A program made the translations under genes and the position numbers. A DNA stretch of 63,550 bases, from the NCBI RefSeq assembly GCF_900100455.1, contig NZ_FNCV01000012.1, positions 1-63,550 of the forward strand, read 5' to 3'. This document shows positions 8,619 through 18,677 of the stretch, in pieces. Origin of the DNA: Roseospirillum parvum. Its GTDB lineage: Bacteria; Pseudomonadota; Alphaproteobacteria; Rhodospirillales; Rhodospirillaceae. The stretch's first letter is position 1. Each line of letters begins with the position of its first letter. The notes beneath the pieces were generated by a model. It did no database searches and was not told where the DNA came from. It saw only the letters and a list, made by a program, of their open reading frames with translations.

Positions 8619-9635
8619 CTAGTCTCCCCAGACATTTGCCGTCGAGGCATCATAGAAATGGATCTCAAGCGGCCTCTTGCGGGGAATCTCGGAGCGTTGC
8701 TCGGCGAACCTCCTGGCCTTGGCGATTGTGCGCCTGTTCACGGTGGACTCGGGGTCGCCATAAATGCCGACGTACAGGTCTTGCACTTTGCCTGTGGGAA
8801 TCCGGCCAAGGACATGGTCGTCGTTGTCGTCGAACGAATGCCCAAAGACAAACAAGGAGCCGCCGATGCTCTCAAAGCTGCGTAGCGCTTTGTGCAGATA
8901 GGCGCTGTGCATGATTTTATCGAGCTTGTCCTGGCTATGCCCCTCGGCGACGAATAACGGGTATTTCTGCTCATCAAGCGCCATCCGAATTTGATCAACG
9001 ATGGCGACATCGGTTTTTGACCACGTGTATTTAGTCAGTTCGTGACCGGCATCGAAGATATGCAGCGCGCCATGTAGAAAATGGACCGTGGGCGAATTGC
9101 TATCCTGCCACGAGACGTAGGGGGCGTCTTCGTTGCCCTCCGGATGCCTAAAACCGTCGTCGCACCGGATATTCAACTCATCGACCTCATTGTGCATGAG
9201 GCTCCAATAAAGAAGGAGATCGTAGTTGAAGGTGTAGATGTGCTCAAAATTCGCAAGAAATTGTCGGCAATGAGCATACTGCTCATTTTCAATATCGTAA
9301 GGCCGATCTGGATGGTTGCGGGCGATCACATTGGCAAGAATCGTCTTCAGCGCTTCGGCGTCTTGTCGAACCTGCTCGACCAGTTCCGGCGCGGATTGTT
9401 CATAGAGCGGCAGTGCTCGCTCCATATCGACCAGCAGCCGGATGACCGCTTCAAAATCCTTGGTGTCCAGCGCATCGAATAGCGCTTCAGCATGGGGCGC
9501 AGTGGAGAAGTCCGCTTTGCTGAAGAGCGAGCCGTATGTGAAGATATCGGGCTTCAGCGCAATGCTGAAACCGTTACCCAGCAGCAGGTGCTTCTTCCCC
9601 TTAGCTCTTGCGATTGCCTGATCGAACGTCTGCAT
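8619..9635 (-). CDS. SIR2-like DUF4917 family protein, candidate NAD-degrading effector
   Basis: A 338-residue protein matching the DUF4917 style, which falls near the SIR2 fold. It has LLLGNGFSIAL at residues 17-27 (nucleotide-binding loop), YTFNYDLLLYW near residue 135, FLHGALHIF near residue 185 and FVFGHSFDDND near residue 260. SIR2-like proteins in Thoeris, DSR and similar systems deplete NAD+ upon phage infection. That activity is plausible here but not shown. The start at 9635 is preceded by a GAGGGG site on the minus strand and lies 9 nt after the DUF5655 gene. An ATPase gene follows immediately, a pairing seen in several abortive-infection systems. Confidence 0.75.
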   Translation of the reverse strand: MQTFDQAIARAKGKKHLLLGNGFSIALKPDIFTYGSLFSKADFSTAPHAEALFDALDTKDFEAVIRLLVDMERALPLYEQSAPELVEQVRQDAEALKTILANVIARNHPDRPYDIENEQYAHCRQFLANFEHIYTFNYDLLLYWSLMHNEVDELNIRCDDGFRHPEGNEDAPYVSWQDSNSPTVHFLHGALHIFDAGHELTKYTWSKTDVAIVDQIRMALDEQKYPLFVAEGHSQDKLDKIMHSAYLHKALRSFESIGGSLFVFGHSFDDNDDHVLGRIPTGKVQDLYVGIYGDPESTVNRRTIAKARRFAEQRSEIPRKRPLEIHFYDASTANVWGD

Positions 9636-9644
9636 GCACCCCCC

Positions 9645-10565
9645 TCACGCGCTTTCGTAGCTGCGCTCCAGCAGCGGTTTGGCTTTGTCGAAATCGGCCA
9701 TCGAGCCAATCGTCACTTCCAGGTCGCCGGTACCGAAATGGCCGATGGTGCGCACGTCGCGGGTGAAGCCTTTTTCGAGCTCGATCGAGTCCGGGTCGAT
9801 CTTCAGGTAGACGAGCAGATTGCGCGTGCGTATGTGGACCTCGACGCAGGCAAAATTCTTAATGCGCTTGAAGGCGAAATAGTTCTTCAGCGTTTTAATC
9901 TGCACGTCATCGCCGAGATTGGTCAGGAACTCCCGTAGCGCCTCGTAGCGGTCGGTTAGCTCCTGATCGGCTTGGTCCAGATAGTTGGACACGGTCTTGG
10001 ACCGCCCGCGCGAGCCGCCCGAACCCGGTGGCGCGGCAATACCATTGCCAGCGGCGGGGGCGGAGACGGCGTTGACCTGTTCCAGCAGCAGGAGATCGTC
10101 GCCGAAGCGCATATAGCGGATCAGTTCGATATTGTGGTTCATCTGCTTGATGGCGTGCTCGTCGTACTTGCTGAAATCCCCGGCGATGCAGATGAGGCGC
10201 GGCGCGGTCCATTCGACCGATTGCGCCGCCTCCTGACCAAAGGCTTTGAGAACCAGCATCTCGAAATCACCGCGATGGGTGACGAGCCAATCCAGGTAGA
10301 ACAGGCCCTGATTGATCACATTCACATTGGTGGCGCGCTTGTATTCGATGATGACGGGGCAGCCGTTTTCGTCGAGGCCGAGCGTATCCATGCGCCCGCC
10401 GTGATCGCGCCCGGTGCTGAACTCGGAGGCGAGGAAGCGCACGCCGAGGAAGGTTTCCAGGTTCTGCTCGATCAGCGTCTGGAGCGACTTCTCCAGCGCC
10501 GCCGCCGATCCGTCGATCTCGGCAACATTGCCGGAGGTGATGCGGAAGAGTTTGAGATCGCTCAT
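9645..10565 (-). CDS. DUF5655 / NucS-like PD-(D/E)xK nuclease domain protein
   Basis: A 306-residue protein. Residues 1-160 look like the DUF91/NucS-type nuclease core: FLASEFSTGRDHGGRMDTLG followed by PVIIEYKRA, giving Asp and ExK in PD-(D/E)xK spacing. A linker rich in Gly/Ser/Ala follows (near residues 170-190). The last 110 residues match the DUF5655 style (DDVQIKTLKNYFAFKR ... NLLVYLKIDP). Proteins of this kind are found in restriction-modification and defence islands. It overlaps the GIY-YIG-like gene upstream by 4 nt. It could be an additional restriction nuclease or a DNA-end sensor; the role is inferred. Confidence 0.8.
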   Translation of the reverse strand: MSDLKLFRITSGNVAEIDGSAAALEKSLQTLIEQNLETFLGVRFLASEFSTGRDHGGRMDTLGLDENGCPVIIEYKRATNVNVINQGLFYLDWLVTHRGDFEMLVLKAFGQEAAQSVEWTAPRLICIAGDFSKYDEHAIKQMNHNIELIRYMRFGDDLLLLEQVNAVSAPAAGNGIAAPPGSGGSRGRSKTVSNYLDQADQELTDRYEALREFLTNLGDDVQIKTLKNYFAFKRIKNFACVEVHIRTRNLLVYLKIDPDSIELEKGFTRDVRTIGHFGTGDLEVTIGSMADFDKAKPLLERSYESA

Positions 10566-11077
10566 GCCGCCCCCTTCTCGATCAGATCAGGGAAGTACGA
10601 CGAAAAGCCGCTACGTACTTCTAGCCAAGTCTTTTCGTTGTAGGTCTTTTTCGAGTGAACGACGTTGAGCACGCGGTAGCCTGCCGAACAAAGGGCATCT
10701 CGCAGTTTCTTTTCGAGTCCGGCCATTTCATCGCGAACCGGCTTATGCAAGCGCATTTGCTCTTCACGGTCCTGGCCCGACGTTTGGCCGATTTCGGGAT
10801 GAATAGGGCCATGGGAGATGAGCTCGTAGCTTGCGCAGGCTTCTGGCTCGATCCCGTTCTCCAAAAGCAAACGGCGCAGGCTGTTTGCGGCCTTGGAAAA
10901 CCCTAAATGTTGGCCCATCCGCGTATAGGGGGCCGTGGCAAAGGGGCTGCTGCTATCGCCTGTCCTACCCACATAGAGCATTTCACCATCGGGAGTTTCG
11001 ATGCGCCAAACGTAGAGCCAGAATCCACGGGCGAGCATTCCGCCGGGCAGAACAATTCTGTAGGTTTCCGCTCTCAT
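10562..11077 (-). CDS. Small GIY-YIG-like protein
   Basis: A 171-residue protein. Near the N terminus LYVWRIETPDG and MLYVGRTG have the spacing of a GIY-YIG nuclease core, followed by an Arg in YTRMGQHL, the position of the catalytic Arg. The canonical GIY Tyr is replaced (LYV). The C-terminal part contains a helical segment (LEKKLRDALCSAGYRV) and a Lys-rich stretch that includes a potential catalytic Glu. It overlaps hsdS and the DUF5655 gene by 4 nt each, so it is fixed in the operon. It could nick or bind DNA beside the type I complex. Function unproven. Confidence 0.6.
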   Translation of the reverse strand: MRAETYRIVLPGGMLARGFWLYVWRIETPDGEMLYVGRTGDSSSPFATAPYTRMGQHLGFSKAANSLRRLLLENGIEPEACASYELISHGPIHPEIGQTSGQDREEQMRLHKPVRDEMAGLEKKLRDALCSAGYRVLNVVHSKKTYNEKTWLEVRSGFSSYFPDLIEKGAA

Positions 11078-12234
11078 AAATCACCTCGGAAGGCGCGTTG
11101 GGAGAGGGATGCAAAGAGGCGTTCCGCCTGGCCTATTTCGTCGAATAGCTTCGAAAGGAGTGGATCGGCTTTTTCCCGCGCCGCTTGATACCGTGCTTGT
11201 GCGGCTCGATCGGGAAGCAGCACGGGATAGGCAGACAACTGCCGTTTGTTGATGGTAGCTATGCCAGTCGTTTGTTTAGCTGCGCGTAGGAAATAATCTT
11301 TGCCCCGACGACTGCCGATCTGACGACTTAGGACATCTGGGACGATGACGGACTGATCTACCCTAACGCGAAAAATATGATTCTGATGAATGCACTCGGG
11401 CAATTCTTCGCGCCAAACGCACCCTCGACCCAACTTGTCCGGATCGCCTCCTTCAGTGAGAAGCAAATCCCCCTCATACAGGCGAAATCGGTCGATCTCT
11501 GTCTCGGTCGCTTCGATTTCCTTAATTTCGTTCAAGTCGAGAAAGCCATCCTGGACGTTTGCGACTCGCATATAAGGCAACGACCGAAGCGTTTGGTCGG
11601 GTTTGACCTTTCTTCCCTTTGTCAGGCCTGACGTTATTTCAGCGATATCCCCTAATGGCACCTCATCCCACCCCATTGGGTTGGTGACGGGATCGCCGAA
11701 CATCTCCAGGAAGGTGGATTTAAGGAGGCCGTCGGCGAGGGTCAGGGCCTGCTCGCGCTTGAGGCGTATGGCGTCCGCCTTGTCCAAAATCGCCGCGATC
11801 CGGCGTTGTTCCTCCAAAGTTTCCGGCAGCGTTATCTCTAACTCGGCAATATCTTTCCGCGAAACCTGCTTGAACGTCGAGCCGCGCGCACGTTTTTCTA
11901 GGTCGCGACGAGCAAAAGTAAGCCATCGCCAAAGGTAATTGTGATCCAAAGAACCGTTCTTTGGCCGCAAACCAGCGACGCCTCGGCCAAGGCAATATTC
12001 TTTGTCAGACCAATTAAGGTCGCCGATGGTGGCTCGAATGCATAATAGAATGTCATTCGGCTTTGATATCTTCGTCGGTTGTGACGTGAATTTTGATGAG
12101 ACAGGGGTTAGGTCCCCAAAATCGCCAGCCCCAGCAAGCAACGGGTAGCCATTGCCATTGATATTGTAAGACGTTCCCTTGGGGGCCTGTCCCATCGAGA
12201 TATCACAGACATCAGACAAAGGAACGGTTCTCAT
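11074..12234 (-). CDS. hsdS: Type I restriction-modification specificity subunit HsdS
   Basis: A 386-residue specificity subunit with two target-recognition domains (about residues 1-130 and 190-340). Each is followed by a conserved helix: [20 protein letters not shown] near residue 145, and the C-terminal segment ending in [13 protein letters not shown]. HsdS sets the bipartite DNA target and joins two HsdM and two HsdR subunits. The start codon overlaps the HsdM stop (ATGA). The target sequence cannot be read from the protein alone. No truncation or recombination repeat was seen. Confidence 0.95.
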   Translation of the reverse strand: MRTVPLSDVCDISMGQAPKGTSYNINGNGYPLLAGAGDFGDLTPVSSKFTSQPTKISKPNDILLCIRATIGDLNWSDKEYCLGRGVAGLRPKNGSLDHNYLWRWLTFARRDLEKRARGSTFKQVSRKDIAELEITLPETLEEQRRIAAILDKADAIRLKREQALTLADGLLKSTFLEMFGDPVTNPMGWDEVPLGDIAEITSGLTKGRKVKPDQTLRSLPYMRVANVQDGFLDLNEIKEIEATETEIDRFRLYEGDLLLTEGGDPDKLGRGCVWREELPECIHQNHIFRVRVDQSVIVPDVLSRQIGSRRGKDYFLRAAKQTTGIATINKRQLSAYPVLLPDRAAQARYQAAREKADPLLSKLFDEIGQAERLFASLSQRAFRGDL

Positions 12235-13757
12235 CCGAGCATCTCCTCCAGCTCGGCGAGATCGCTGGCAATGTCGTCGTTGAGCGTCTTCATTCGCTCC
12301 AGGATCACATGCGGCGGGTCGTATTCCTCTTCCTTGTAGACCCGCTCCTGATAACGGCCGAGCGAGAGATCATAGTTCGCGGCCCGGATATCCTCCGCCG
12401 GGACGAAGAACGCCCTGTCCTTACGGTCGGTGTCCTTGCTTTCGTCGCGAGCCTGCCAGCGAGCGAGGCAATCGGGCAGGTCGTTTTCTGCCACCAGCAC
12501 GCGCTTGTCGTCGAGAGAGCGTCCATCGGCCTGCACGTCGTAAAAAAAGACGTTGTCGGTACGTCCGCCCTTGGTGAAGACCAGAATGCCGGTGGATACA
12601 CCCGCATAGGGCTTGAACACGCCGCTCGGAAGCGAAATCACCGCCTCCAATTGATTGTCGTCTACTAGCAGGCGGCGCAGAGCCACATGGGCGGTCGAGG
12701 ACCCGAAGAGCACGCCATCGGGCACAATCGTTGCCGACCGGCCGCCAACCTTCAGCATGCGCAGGATCAGCACGAGGAAGAGCAATTCCGTCTTCTTCGT
12801 CTTCACCTGGCGCAGCAGACCGGAGTCTACGTCCTCATAATCAAGGCTGCCTTTGAACGGCGGATTGGCGAGGACGATGTCGAAGCCTTCCTTCGCCGAT
12901 TTCGGGAAGCGCTCCGCAAAGCCATTGCTGAGCGTGTCCTGGTAGTGAATGTCTGGATCATCGACACCGTGAAGCATTAGGTTCATGGCCGCGATCCGCA
13001 GCATGGTGGCGTCAAAATCGAAGCCGTGGAACATGGACGAGCGCACATGCTCGCGGTGCTCCTCCAGCATGTCACCGGTGTAGATTTTGTAAGGCTTGCC
13101 TGTGTCGGGATCGGTCTCCTCGATCACGCCTTCGGGCGAGGTGTACTTCTCCATCAGGTGTTCCATCACCTGCACCAGGAAGCCGCCGGTGCCCGCCGCC
13201 GGATCGGCGATCACGTCGGTCGGCTTCGGTTCCAGCATATCCACCATCAGCCGGATAATATGGCGTGGCGTGCGAAACTGGCCGTTGATGCCCGCCGTTG
13301 TCAGCTTGCTGAGCAGATACTCGTAGAGGTCGCCCTTGGTGTCGCCCTCAGTCAGCGGCAGCTTGTCGATCATGCCCACCGCTTTGACCAACAGGCTGGG
13401 CTTCTGGATCATGAGCTGCGCGTCTTTCATGAACTCCGCAAAAGCCGATCCGCTGGTCGATGCCTTTCGGAAGTGCGGAAAGACCTTGTCACGAACCAGT
13501 GGCAGCATCTTGTCCGCGCCCAGATGCCGGAATTGCGACCAGCGCAATTCCTGTTCTTCCGGCCCGAATCGCCGCTTTTCGAAAGGCTTGCCAGTGCGCC
13601 GGGCGCGGTTCTCGTCGCGCGCCTCGTTCACGTCGAGCAAGCGCACGAACATGAGGTAAGTGATCTGTTCGATCACAGTCAGCGGGTTGGTGATGCCTCC
13701 CTGCCAAAATTCAAGCCAGAGCGCGTCAACATCGCGTTTGAGTTCGCCGGTAATCAT
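12231..13757 (-). CDS. hsdM: Type I restriction-modification DNA methyltransferase HsdM
   Basis: A 508-residue N6-adenine methyltransferase. It has the HsdM N-terminal helical domain (residues 1-150), the S-adenosylmethionine motif [11 protein letters not shown] near residue 185 and the catalytic motif DIVLANPPF near residue 285 (the [DN]PP[FY] box). Length and order are normal for the family. It methylates adenine in the host copy of the target and forms the M2S core. It overlaps hsdR and hsdS by 4 nt on each side. Confidence 0.96.
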   Translation of the reverse strand: MITGELKRDVDALWLEFWQGGITNPLTVIEQITYLMFVRLLDVNEARDENRARRTGKPFEKRRFGPEEQELRWSQFRHLGADKMLPLVRDKVFPHFRKASTSGSAFAEFMKDAQLMIQKPSLLVKAVGMIDKLPLTEGDTKGDLYEYLLSKLTTAGINGQFRTPRHIIRLMVDMLEPKPTDVIADPAAGTGGFLVQVMEHLMEKYTSPEGVIEETDPDTGKPYKIYTGDMLEEHREHVRSSMFHGFDFDATMLRIAAMNLMLHGVDDPDIHYQDTLSNGFAERFPKSAKEGFDIVLANPPFKGSLDYEDVDSGLLRQVKTKKTELLFLVLILRMLKVGGRSATIVPDGVLFGSSTAHVALRRLLVDDNQLEAVISLPSGVFKPYAGVSTGILVFTKGGRTDNVFFYDVQADGRSLDDKRVLVAENDLPDCLARWQARDESKDTDRKDRAFFVPAEDIRAANYDLSLGRYQERVYKEEEYDPPHVILERMKTLNDDIASDLAELEEMLG

Positions 13758-16700
13758 GGGGTTTGCGTCCTTTCATTGGTGTTCGTGCCGGCATCGCCCG
13801 TTGGCGGCGGCGCAAACAGATTCACGATCTTCATCAGCTCATCGATATCCTCAGCGCGCTCGAACACGCCTTCCGGCCCGTCGGCATCGACGACCGTAAA
13901 GGGCTGGTCATAGAGGTGATCGATGGTGATGAAGCCAAATTTGATGATGTGATTCTGCAAAAGCCCGAGGAAGCGGGTCTGCTTGGCGGTCAGCTCTGGG
14001 TGACTCGCCACGAAATCGGAAAACTTGGCTTTGACCGCGTCCGGATCGAGTCCCACGATGGAGCGGATGGTGATATCGAGCGGCAGAGCCGTGGCGCTGA
14101 AAAACTCGTGCAGGTCCTTGGCGGTGACCTGCGGATTCTGGGTGAGCACGAGCGAGACGAGGGTCTGCACATCCTCCGCCCGCACCGGCACGCCAGAACG
14201 GATTTTCTTGAGCACCGGGTTGGTGTTGAAGTGCTTTCTCAGCTCCGCCTCGACGAGTTGTTTGTACGCCTTCATGTCGACGGTGCGCAGGCTGGTGCTG
14301 CGGCGTCCGGTTTGGATCGCAGCCTGGTCTTCGGAAACATCGATGACCTTGGGCGGTACGCCGCCGGTCGTATCCTTGTCGCGGTAGTGGATGATCTGGC
14401 GCAGCGGATCGCGCACCGATTCCAACCGCTCGGCGGTGATGTCCGTCCAGAACTCATCCGATTTGGCACGCTTGATCACGTCGGCCTTCTCTCGCACCGG
14501 GTTTAGGTGCATCTGGAGACGGTCGAGGCGTTCGAAGAATTCGATCTTCTGATCGTCGAGGCTGGCAGTGCCATTCAGGATGGCGATCTGCATGCGGGCC
14601 ACGAGCAGGTCGAACGCATGCGCCTCACCAAATCCGCGCGTCGTTCGCCATTGCATCAGCGGGGCCAGCGTGTTGCGCAGCATCGCGACCGTTGCCGGAG
14701 CAAATTGCTTGAGCCGTCCGGCCTCCAGGGCGGACCGGCGCTCGCGCCACTTCTCCCTTACGGAAACAGAGTCCTCTGGCAGATCGGCGATATCGGCCTC
14801 GATCAATTTGATGACCGTATCGAACACTCCGACCTCACTCTTGCGCAGTGCAGTTTCCGCCAGCGTCAGACGCTCTTCGAAGAGGAGCTGGAGCAGCGAT
14901 TTGGATTGCTGGGGCTCGGCAGGCTGGTAGCCCGCTTCGAAGCGCTCGAAATTGCCCCAATGATCGAAGATGCGGAAAACTGTTTTGTCCTTGCCCGGCC
15001 CGAACAGGTCGGGGCAAAGGCGGGTTCCGCGTCCTACCATCTGCCAGAACTTGACCGGTGAGCGAACCGGCTTCGCGAAAACTAGATTGAGGATTTCCGG
15101 GATGTCGATGCCCGTGTCGAGCATGTCCACCGAAATCGCAATGGTGAGCTTGTCGTTGCTTCCCTGGCCTTTGAAGTCGTCGATCAGTTGCTCCGCGCGC
15201 GGATCATAGTTGTCGATGACCTGGCAGAATTTCCCGCCATACTGCGGATACATCTCGTCAAAGAGGCGGCTCATGAGTACGGCATGCTCATGGTTCCGCG
15301 CAAAGATGATCGACTTGCCGATGACCTGGCCACTCGCATTGCGAAGGCCGTTTTCCATCAGGTTCCGCAGGATCGCGCGGTTGGTGTCCTTGTTGTAGAT
15401 TGCCTTGTCGATTTGCTCGGATGAGAAATCGTATTGCGACGGGTCCTCGCCTTGCTCCTCAAGCTCGGCAATTTGCTCCTTGGTGAGCCCTTCCAGCCGG
15501 ATGCCCTCTCGCAAGAATTGCGTGGTATGGGTGAACACTTCGAACGGGGTCAGGTAGCCGTCCTCAACCGCCTGCTCCAGATCATAGTTGGCGGTCGGCA
15601 ACTGCCCTTCGCAGTTGAAGAGATTGAAGGTGCTGCGGGTTACGAAGTGAACCGGCGTCGCCGTGAGTCCAACTTGCATTGCGTCGAAATAGTGAAACAG
15701 ATCGCCATAGACGTTGTAGATGCTGCGGTGGGATTCATCGGCGATGATCAGGTCGAAAAAGCCGACGTCAAAGGACTGGTGGACTTTCAGCATCGCCGGA
15801 TAGGTCGAGATGAAAATCCGCTCGTTTGCAGAACCTGACACACGCGAATTCACGATCCTTATCGGCTCTGAGGGGAGGAAATCCGTGAAAGCGTTTTTCG
15901 CCTGCTTGCGAAGCTCCCGACGGTCGCACAGGAACAACACGCGCTTGGCCCAGCCCGCCCGGATGAGCAGTTCGGCAAGAGCAATGGCAACACGAGTCTT
16001 GCCGGTGCCCGTCGCCTGGACTAGCAGGGACTTGCGATACTGATCTTCGAAACGCTCTGTGACGCGCTTGATCGCCTCAAGCTGATAGAGGCGGTTTACG
16101 ATGTTCGGCTGAGGCGACAGCGCAGAGAGTTTGGTCCGATTGTTGCGCTGGACCTTCACCAGATATTGCAGACTGTCTTTGGAGTAATAGCCATAGACCT
16201 TGCGCGGCGGGTATCCGGAAACATCGTCCCAAAGCCAGATATCATACCCATTCGTGTAGAAGATCGCCGGGCGGATGCCTTCTTTCTTGTGGATGGCATC
16301 GGCATAAAGCTGGGCCTGTTTGCGTCCACGCTCAGGATCAACCGAAGTCTTCTTTGCCTCAACAACAGCCAACGGTGTTCCGTCATCGTCGAGCAAAACA
16401 TAGTCAACGAAGCCCTTTCCGGTCGAAGTCGGTTGGTCTTCGACTTCGTACTCTTTCACAACTGTCGGCGTTGAAGTCGCATCTGGCCCAACGTCCCATC
16501 CGGCAGACGCCAACAATCCATCGATGATGCGCGCGCGGGTCGTTGCCTCATCGAATTTCAGAATGTCGGCAGACGCCTGCGCCGATGCCGATAGAGCCGC
16601 AAGCTCTTCGACCTTCTTCTCCGCGCTGTGAGCTTTCTTGCGGGTCTCATCAAGTTCACGCAAAAGCTCGTTTAGCTGCGCTTCCTGCGCGGCGAGCTTT

Positions 16701-17170
16701 TCTAGGGTACGCTTGCTCAAGCGCTGCGTTTCGGCTTGGTCTTTGACAATTTGTGGGGCTGGCTCGGCAAACGCCGGCAAGTTAGCCGGGTCAGCCTTTT
16801 CGAAGTTGACGGCGAGCCACCGCCCAAGGTCATGCGCCTCCTTCAGCAGCCAAAGTGCAGTTTGGGGCTTAGCCGTCTCGCCGTGCGCGGCCTTGTTGCC
16901 TTGCATGCGCAGAGCGTGAAGCTTATCCAACACCACCTTGGGCGCAACGGCGCAGAAAGCGCTCTCCCGCAACAAGTCGATGAAGGAAGGCCGGACTGGT
17001 TTGGGAAGCTGGAGTTCGCTGTAAATGTCCTTGGTCATGTACTCGGCGAACGCGCGAAGCTTCACCAGAGCGCTGGTGGCATCTGAATAAGCATATGCTT
17101 CGGCAAAGCCTGCCAGCGATGCGAGTTCAGGATATTTCTGGCGGAGGAATTCAAAATTCGTAGATTTCAT
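13754..17170 (-). CDS. hsdR: Type I restriction endonuclease/translocase subunit HsdR
   Basis: A 1138-residue protein. It starts with a DUF4145-like domain (residues 1-150) and a coiled-coil (residues 150-195), followed by the nuclease domain with the PD-(D/E)xK core [12 protein letters not shown] near residue 270. The SF2 translocase follows, with Walker [13 protein letters not shown] near residue 385, the DEAD-like box IADESHR and motif VI near [12 protein letters not shown]. The C-terminal third is the EcoEI-type HsdR C-terminal domain. All catalytic motifs are intact. The enzyme pumps DNA and cuts it far from unmethylated sites. It overlaps the WYL regulator stop by 4 nt. Confidence 0.96.
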   Translation of the reverse strand: MKSTNFEFLRQKYPELASLAGFAEAYAYSDATSALVKLRAFAEYMTKDIYSELQLPKPVRPSFIDLLRESAFCAVAPKVVLDKLHALRMQGNKAAHGETAKPQTALWLLKEAHDLGRWLAVNFEKADPANLPAFAEPAPQIVKDQAETQRLSKRTLEKLAAQEAQLNELLRELDETRKKAHSAEKKVEELAALSASAQASADILKFDEATTRARIIDGLLASAGWDVGPDATSTPTVVKEYEVEDQPTSTGKGFVDYVLLDDDGTPLAVVEAKKTSVDPERGRKQAQLYADAIHKKEGIRPAIFYTNGYDIWLWDDVSGYPPRKVYGYYSKDSLQYLVKVQRNNRTKLSALSPQPNIVNRLYQLEAIKRVTERFEDQYRKSLLVQATGTGKTRVAIALAELLIRAGWAKRVLFLCDRRELRKQAKNAFTDFLPSEPIRIVNSRVSGSANERIFISTYPAMLKVHQSFDVGFFDLIIADESHRSIYNVYGDLFHYFDAMQVGLTATPVHFVTRSTFNLFNCEGQLPTANYDLEQAVEDGYLTPFEVFTHTTQFLREGIRLEGLTKEQIAELEEQGEDPSQYDFSSEQIDKAIYNKDTNRAILRNLMENGLRNASGQVIGKSIIFARNHEHAVLMSRLFDEMYPQYGGKFCQVIDNYDPRAEQLIDDFKGQGSNDKLTIAISVDMLDTGIDIPEILNLVFAKPVRSPVKFWQMVGRGTRLCPDLFGPGKDKTVFRIFDHWGNFERFEAGYQPAEPQQSKSLLQLLFEERLTLAETALRKSEVGVFDTVIKLIEADIADLPEDSVSVREKWRERRSALEAGRLKQFAPATVAMLRNTLAPLMQWRTTRGFGEAHAFDLLVARMQIAILNGTASLDDQKIEFFERLDRLQMHLNPVREKADVIKRAKSDEFWTDITAERLESVRDPLRQIIHYRDKDTTGGVPPKVIDVSEDQAAIQTGRRSTSLRTVDMKAYKQLVEAELRKHFNTNPVLKKIRSGVPVRAEDVQTLVSLVLTQNPQVTAKDLHEFFSATALPLDITIRSIVGLDPDAVKAKFSDFVASHPELTAKQTRFLGLLQNHIIKFGFITIDHLYDQPFTVVDADGPEGVFERAEDIDELMKIVNLFAPPPTGDAGTNTNERTQTP

Positions 17171-18024
17171 GACATCGCCTCCGCAAGCGCCGCGTCAAAG
17201 GCGGCGCGGTTGGAGACAATCACCGGAGTCTCGTGAGGCTGATCAAGCGAATCCGCAGCATCTAAACGCATCCGCTTTTGGAAGTAATAGAGAAGCGCCT
17301 TACGAACCGGCACCGTCACTTTGCCATCAGTCATTTCGTAGTCTTGGGCAATAACAGCTTGCTGCGCCTTGCTCAGGGCCGGATTGGGCTTCAATGTCAC
17401 CTCGAAGGTTTCGCTCCAGTACCGGTCTGCTTCGGACATAGCAGCAGGCTCACCTTCACCGCGTACCTGTAAACAGCGCGACAGGATGAAGTCCTTGAAC
17501 TTTTGATCTATGTGACAAGAGGCACGGACGTGCCAACGCAGCCCATCAAAAGCGAGCGCGTGCGGCGTTATCCAACGCCATTCTGGGGTCGGCCGCTGCA
17601 CATTCATTGATTGGTATTCGACTTTGATGGCGCGCTTGTTGCGGATCGCCGCCAGGATCGCGCGCAGCACCTCGACTTCCACCCGCCGGTAGGGCACCGG
17701 CGTGGTATCAAACTCTGGCGCAGCTGCCAGCCAACTTTCTTGAAGACCGTCTGCCGATACGACGCTGGCGCGCAATTGGGCGAGATACATACCGGCGCGC
17801 GGCTCAAGGAAGACTGGCTTGAAGTCCGGCGAAGCGAGGTAGCGCTTGGCGCTCTTGTCGTAAACGAGATTGCCGGGTGCCTTCTCCTCATACAGGGTCA
17901 GGTCCTTGGACGCCTGCGGAACTGAGACGCCGAACTGCTCCGTAATGTCAGCGCGATTGATGCCGCCCTCCCAGTAGAGGCGGAACTCAATGAATTCCAA
18001 TCGCTTTTCAACGCCCCAGCGCAT
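17167..18024 (-). CDS. WYL-domain transcriptional regulator, BrxR/CapW-like
   Basis: A 285-residue protein, first gene of the defence operon. Residues 1-70 form a winged helix-turn-helix (GGINRADITEQFGVSVPQAS), followed by a WYL domain (about residues 125-200, WITPHALAFDGLRWHVRAS) and a C-terminal dimerization segment. BrxR and CapW proteins share this layout and length and repress defence operons until a signal, perhaps a nucleotide bound by WYL, releases them. Two perfect 8-bp palindromes lie just upstream over the likely promoter. Overlap with hsdR by 4 nt (ATGA) ties the regulator to the operon. Autorepression is inferred. Confidence 0.88.
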   Translation of the reverse strand: MRWGVEKRLEFIEFRLYWEGGINRADITEQFGVSVPQASKDLTLYEEKAPGNLVYDKSAKRYLASPDFKPVFLEPRAGMYLAQLRASVVSADGLQESWLAAAPEFDTTPVPYRRVEVEVLRAILAAIRNKRAIKVEYQSMNVQRPTPEWRWITPHALAFDGLRWHVRASCHIDQKFKDFILSRCLQVRGEGEPAAMSEADRYWSETFEVTLKPNPALSKAQQAVIAQDYEMTDGKVTVPVRKALLYYFQKRMRLDAADSLDQPHETPVIVSNRAAFDAALAEAMS

Positions 18025-18075
18025 CGTTTCTATCTCTTCGTTGCTTTCGCCGGCTCTCGGCAGGAGCAGCCAACA

Positions 18076-18130
18076 TTACGTAAACTTTCCCGATGGGTAT
18101 AGTTTGTATACATATTATCGAAAGAGTCAA
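18076..18130 (-). promoter_or_regulatory. Probable promoter and operator of the defence operon
   Basis: On the minus strand a TTGACT hexamer (18130-18125) could be the -35 box. An AT-rich stretch with TATACA/TACAAA near 18111-18103 could be the -10 box. The perfect palindrome TGTATACA (18105-18112) overlaps the -10 area and a second one, TTACGTAA (18076-18083), lies downstream. The gap to the WYL start at 18024 is about 50 nt. This is the layout expected for autorepression by the WYL protein. The region is sharply AT-rich against its GC-rich surroundings. Confidence 0.45.
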
Positions 18131-18317
18131 GAACATTCTTGGGACGACACTCCCTTCGCAATCCTCGATAAGGCGTCGTTTGATAGCAGCCGATAAACCG
18201 CATCCAAGGACGGTCCTTGGCCGGGTCCAGCGGCGGCACGCTGGTCGTGATTCAGCGCCGAAACGCTGGCCGGGATTTCGAAGGGCGGCGCGTCTTCGAT
18301 CCATGGTCCGGTTCAGG

Positions 18318-18517
18318 CGGAGAGGGAAATCTCCGGGTCCTGATCGAGGGGTCCAGGGGGCGCGAATGCCCCCAGGCCGAAGGGGGTTGCAAGGGGGAGA
18401 GCCGGACATCCCCGCCCTGCTCGATGGGGCCTTGGGGAGAGCGAATTCTCCCCGGTCGCGATCCAACGGCGAGGCGTTGGCCATGGGGGTTTCGGGGGAG
18501 CTTGGAGGCTCCCCTGA
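18318..18517. repeat. Array of four short GC hairpins
   Basis: Perfect inverted repeats: CGGAGA/TCTCCG (18318-18335), GGGGGC/GCCCCC (18356-18373), GGGGAGA/TCTCCCC (18434-18453) and GGGGAGC/GCTCCCC (about 18496-18517). The second and third share the sequence GCGAAT between their arms. The repeats are 20-80 bases apart and do not belong to a recognised gene. Confidence 0.5.
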
Positions 18518-18677
18518 ACGGTGATGCAACAGCCGGATGTTGCACGGCACCAAAGCGGGGTTCGAAGCCCCCGACGGTGCCGCTCAAGCCCTTGGCGGAC
18601 AGATGCGCAGACGCGATCTCGGACGGTTAGGGCTTGCCCTGGGGGATGCAACGGGGGACGGGAGGTCGCCCCCTTGC

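Noticed and set aside
18318-18544. CRISPR array
   Set aside because: The hairpins differ in sequence and spacing and there are no identical repeats with uniform spacers; no cas genes are present.
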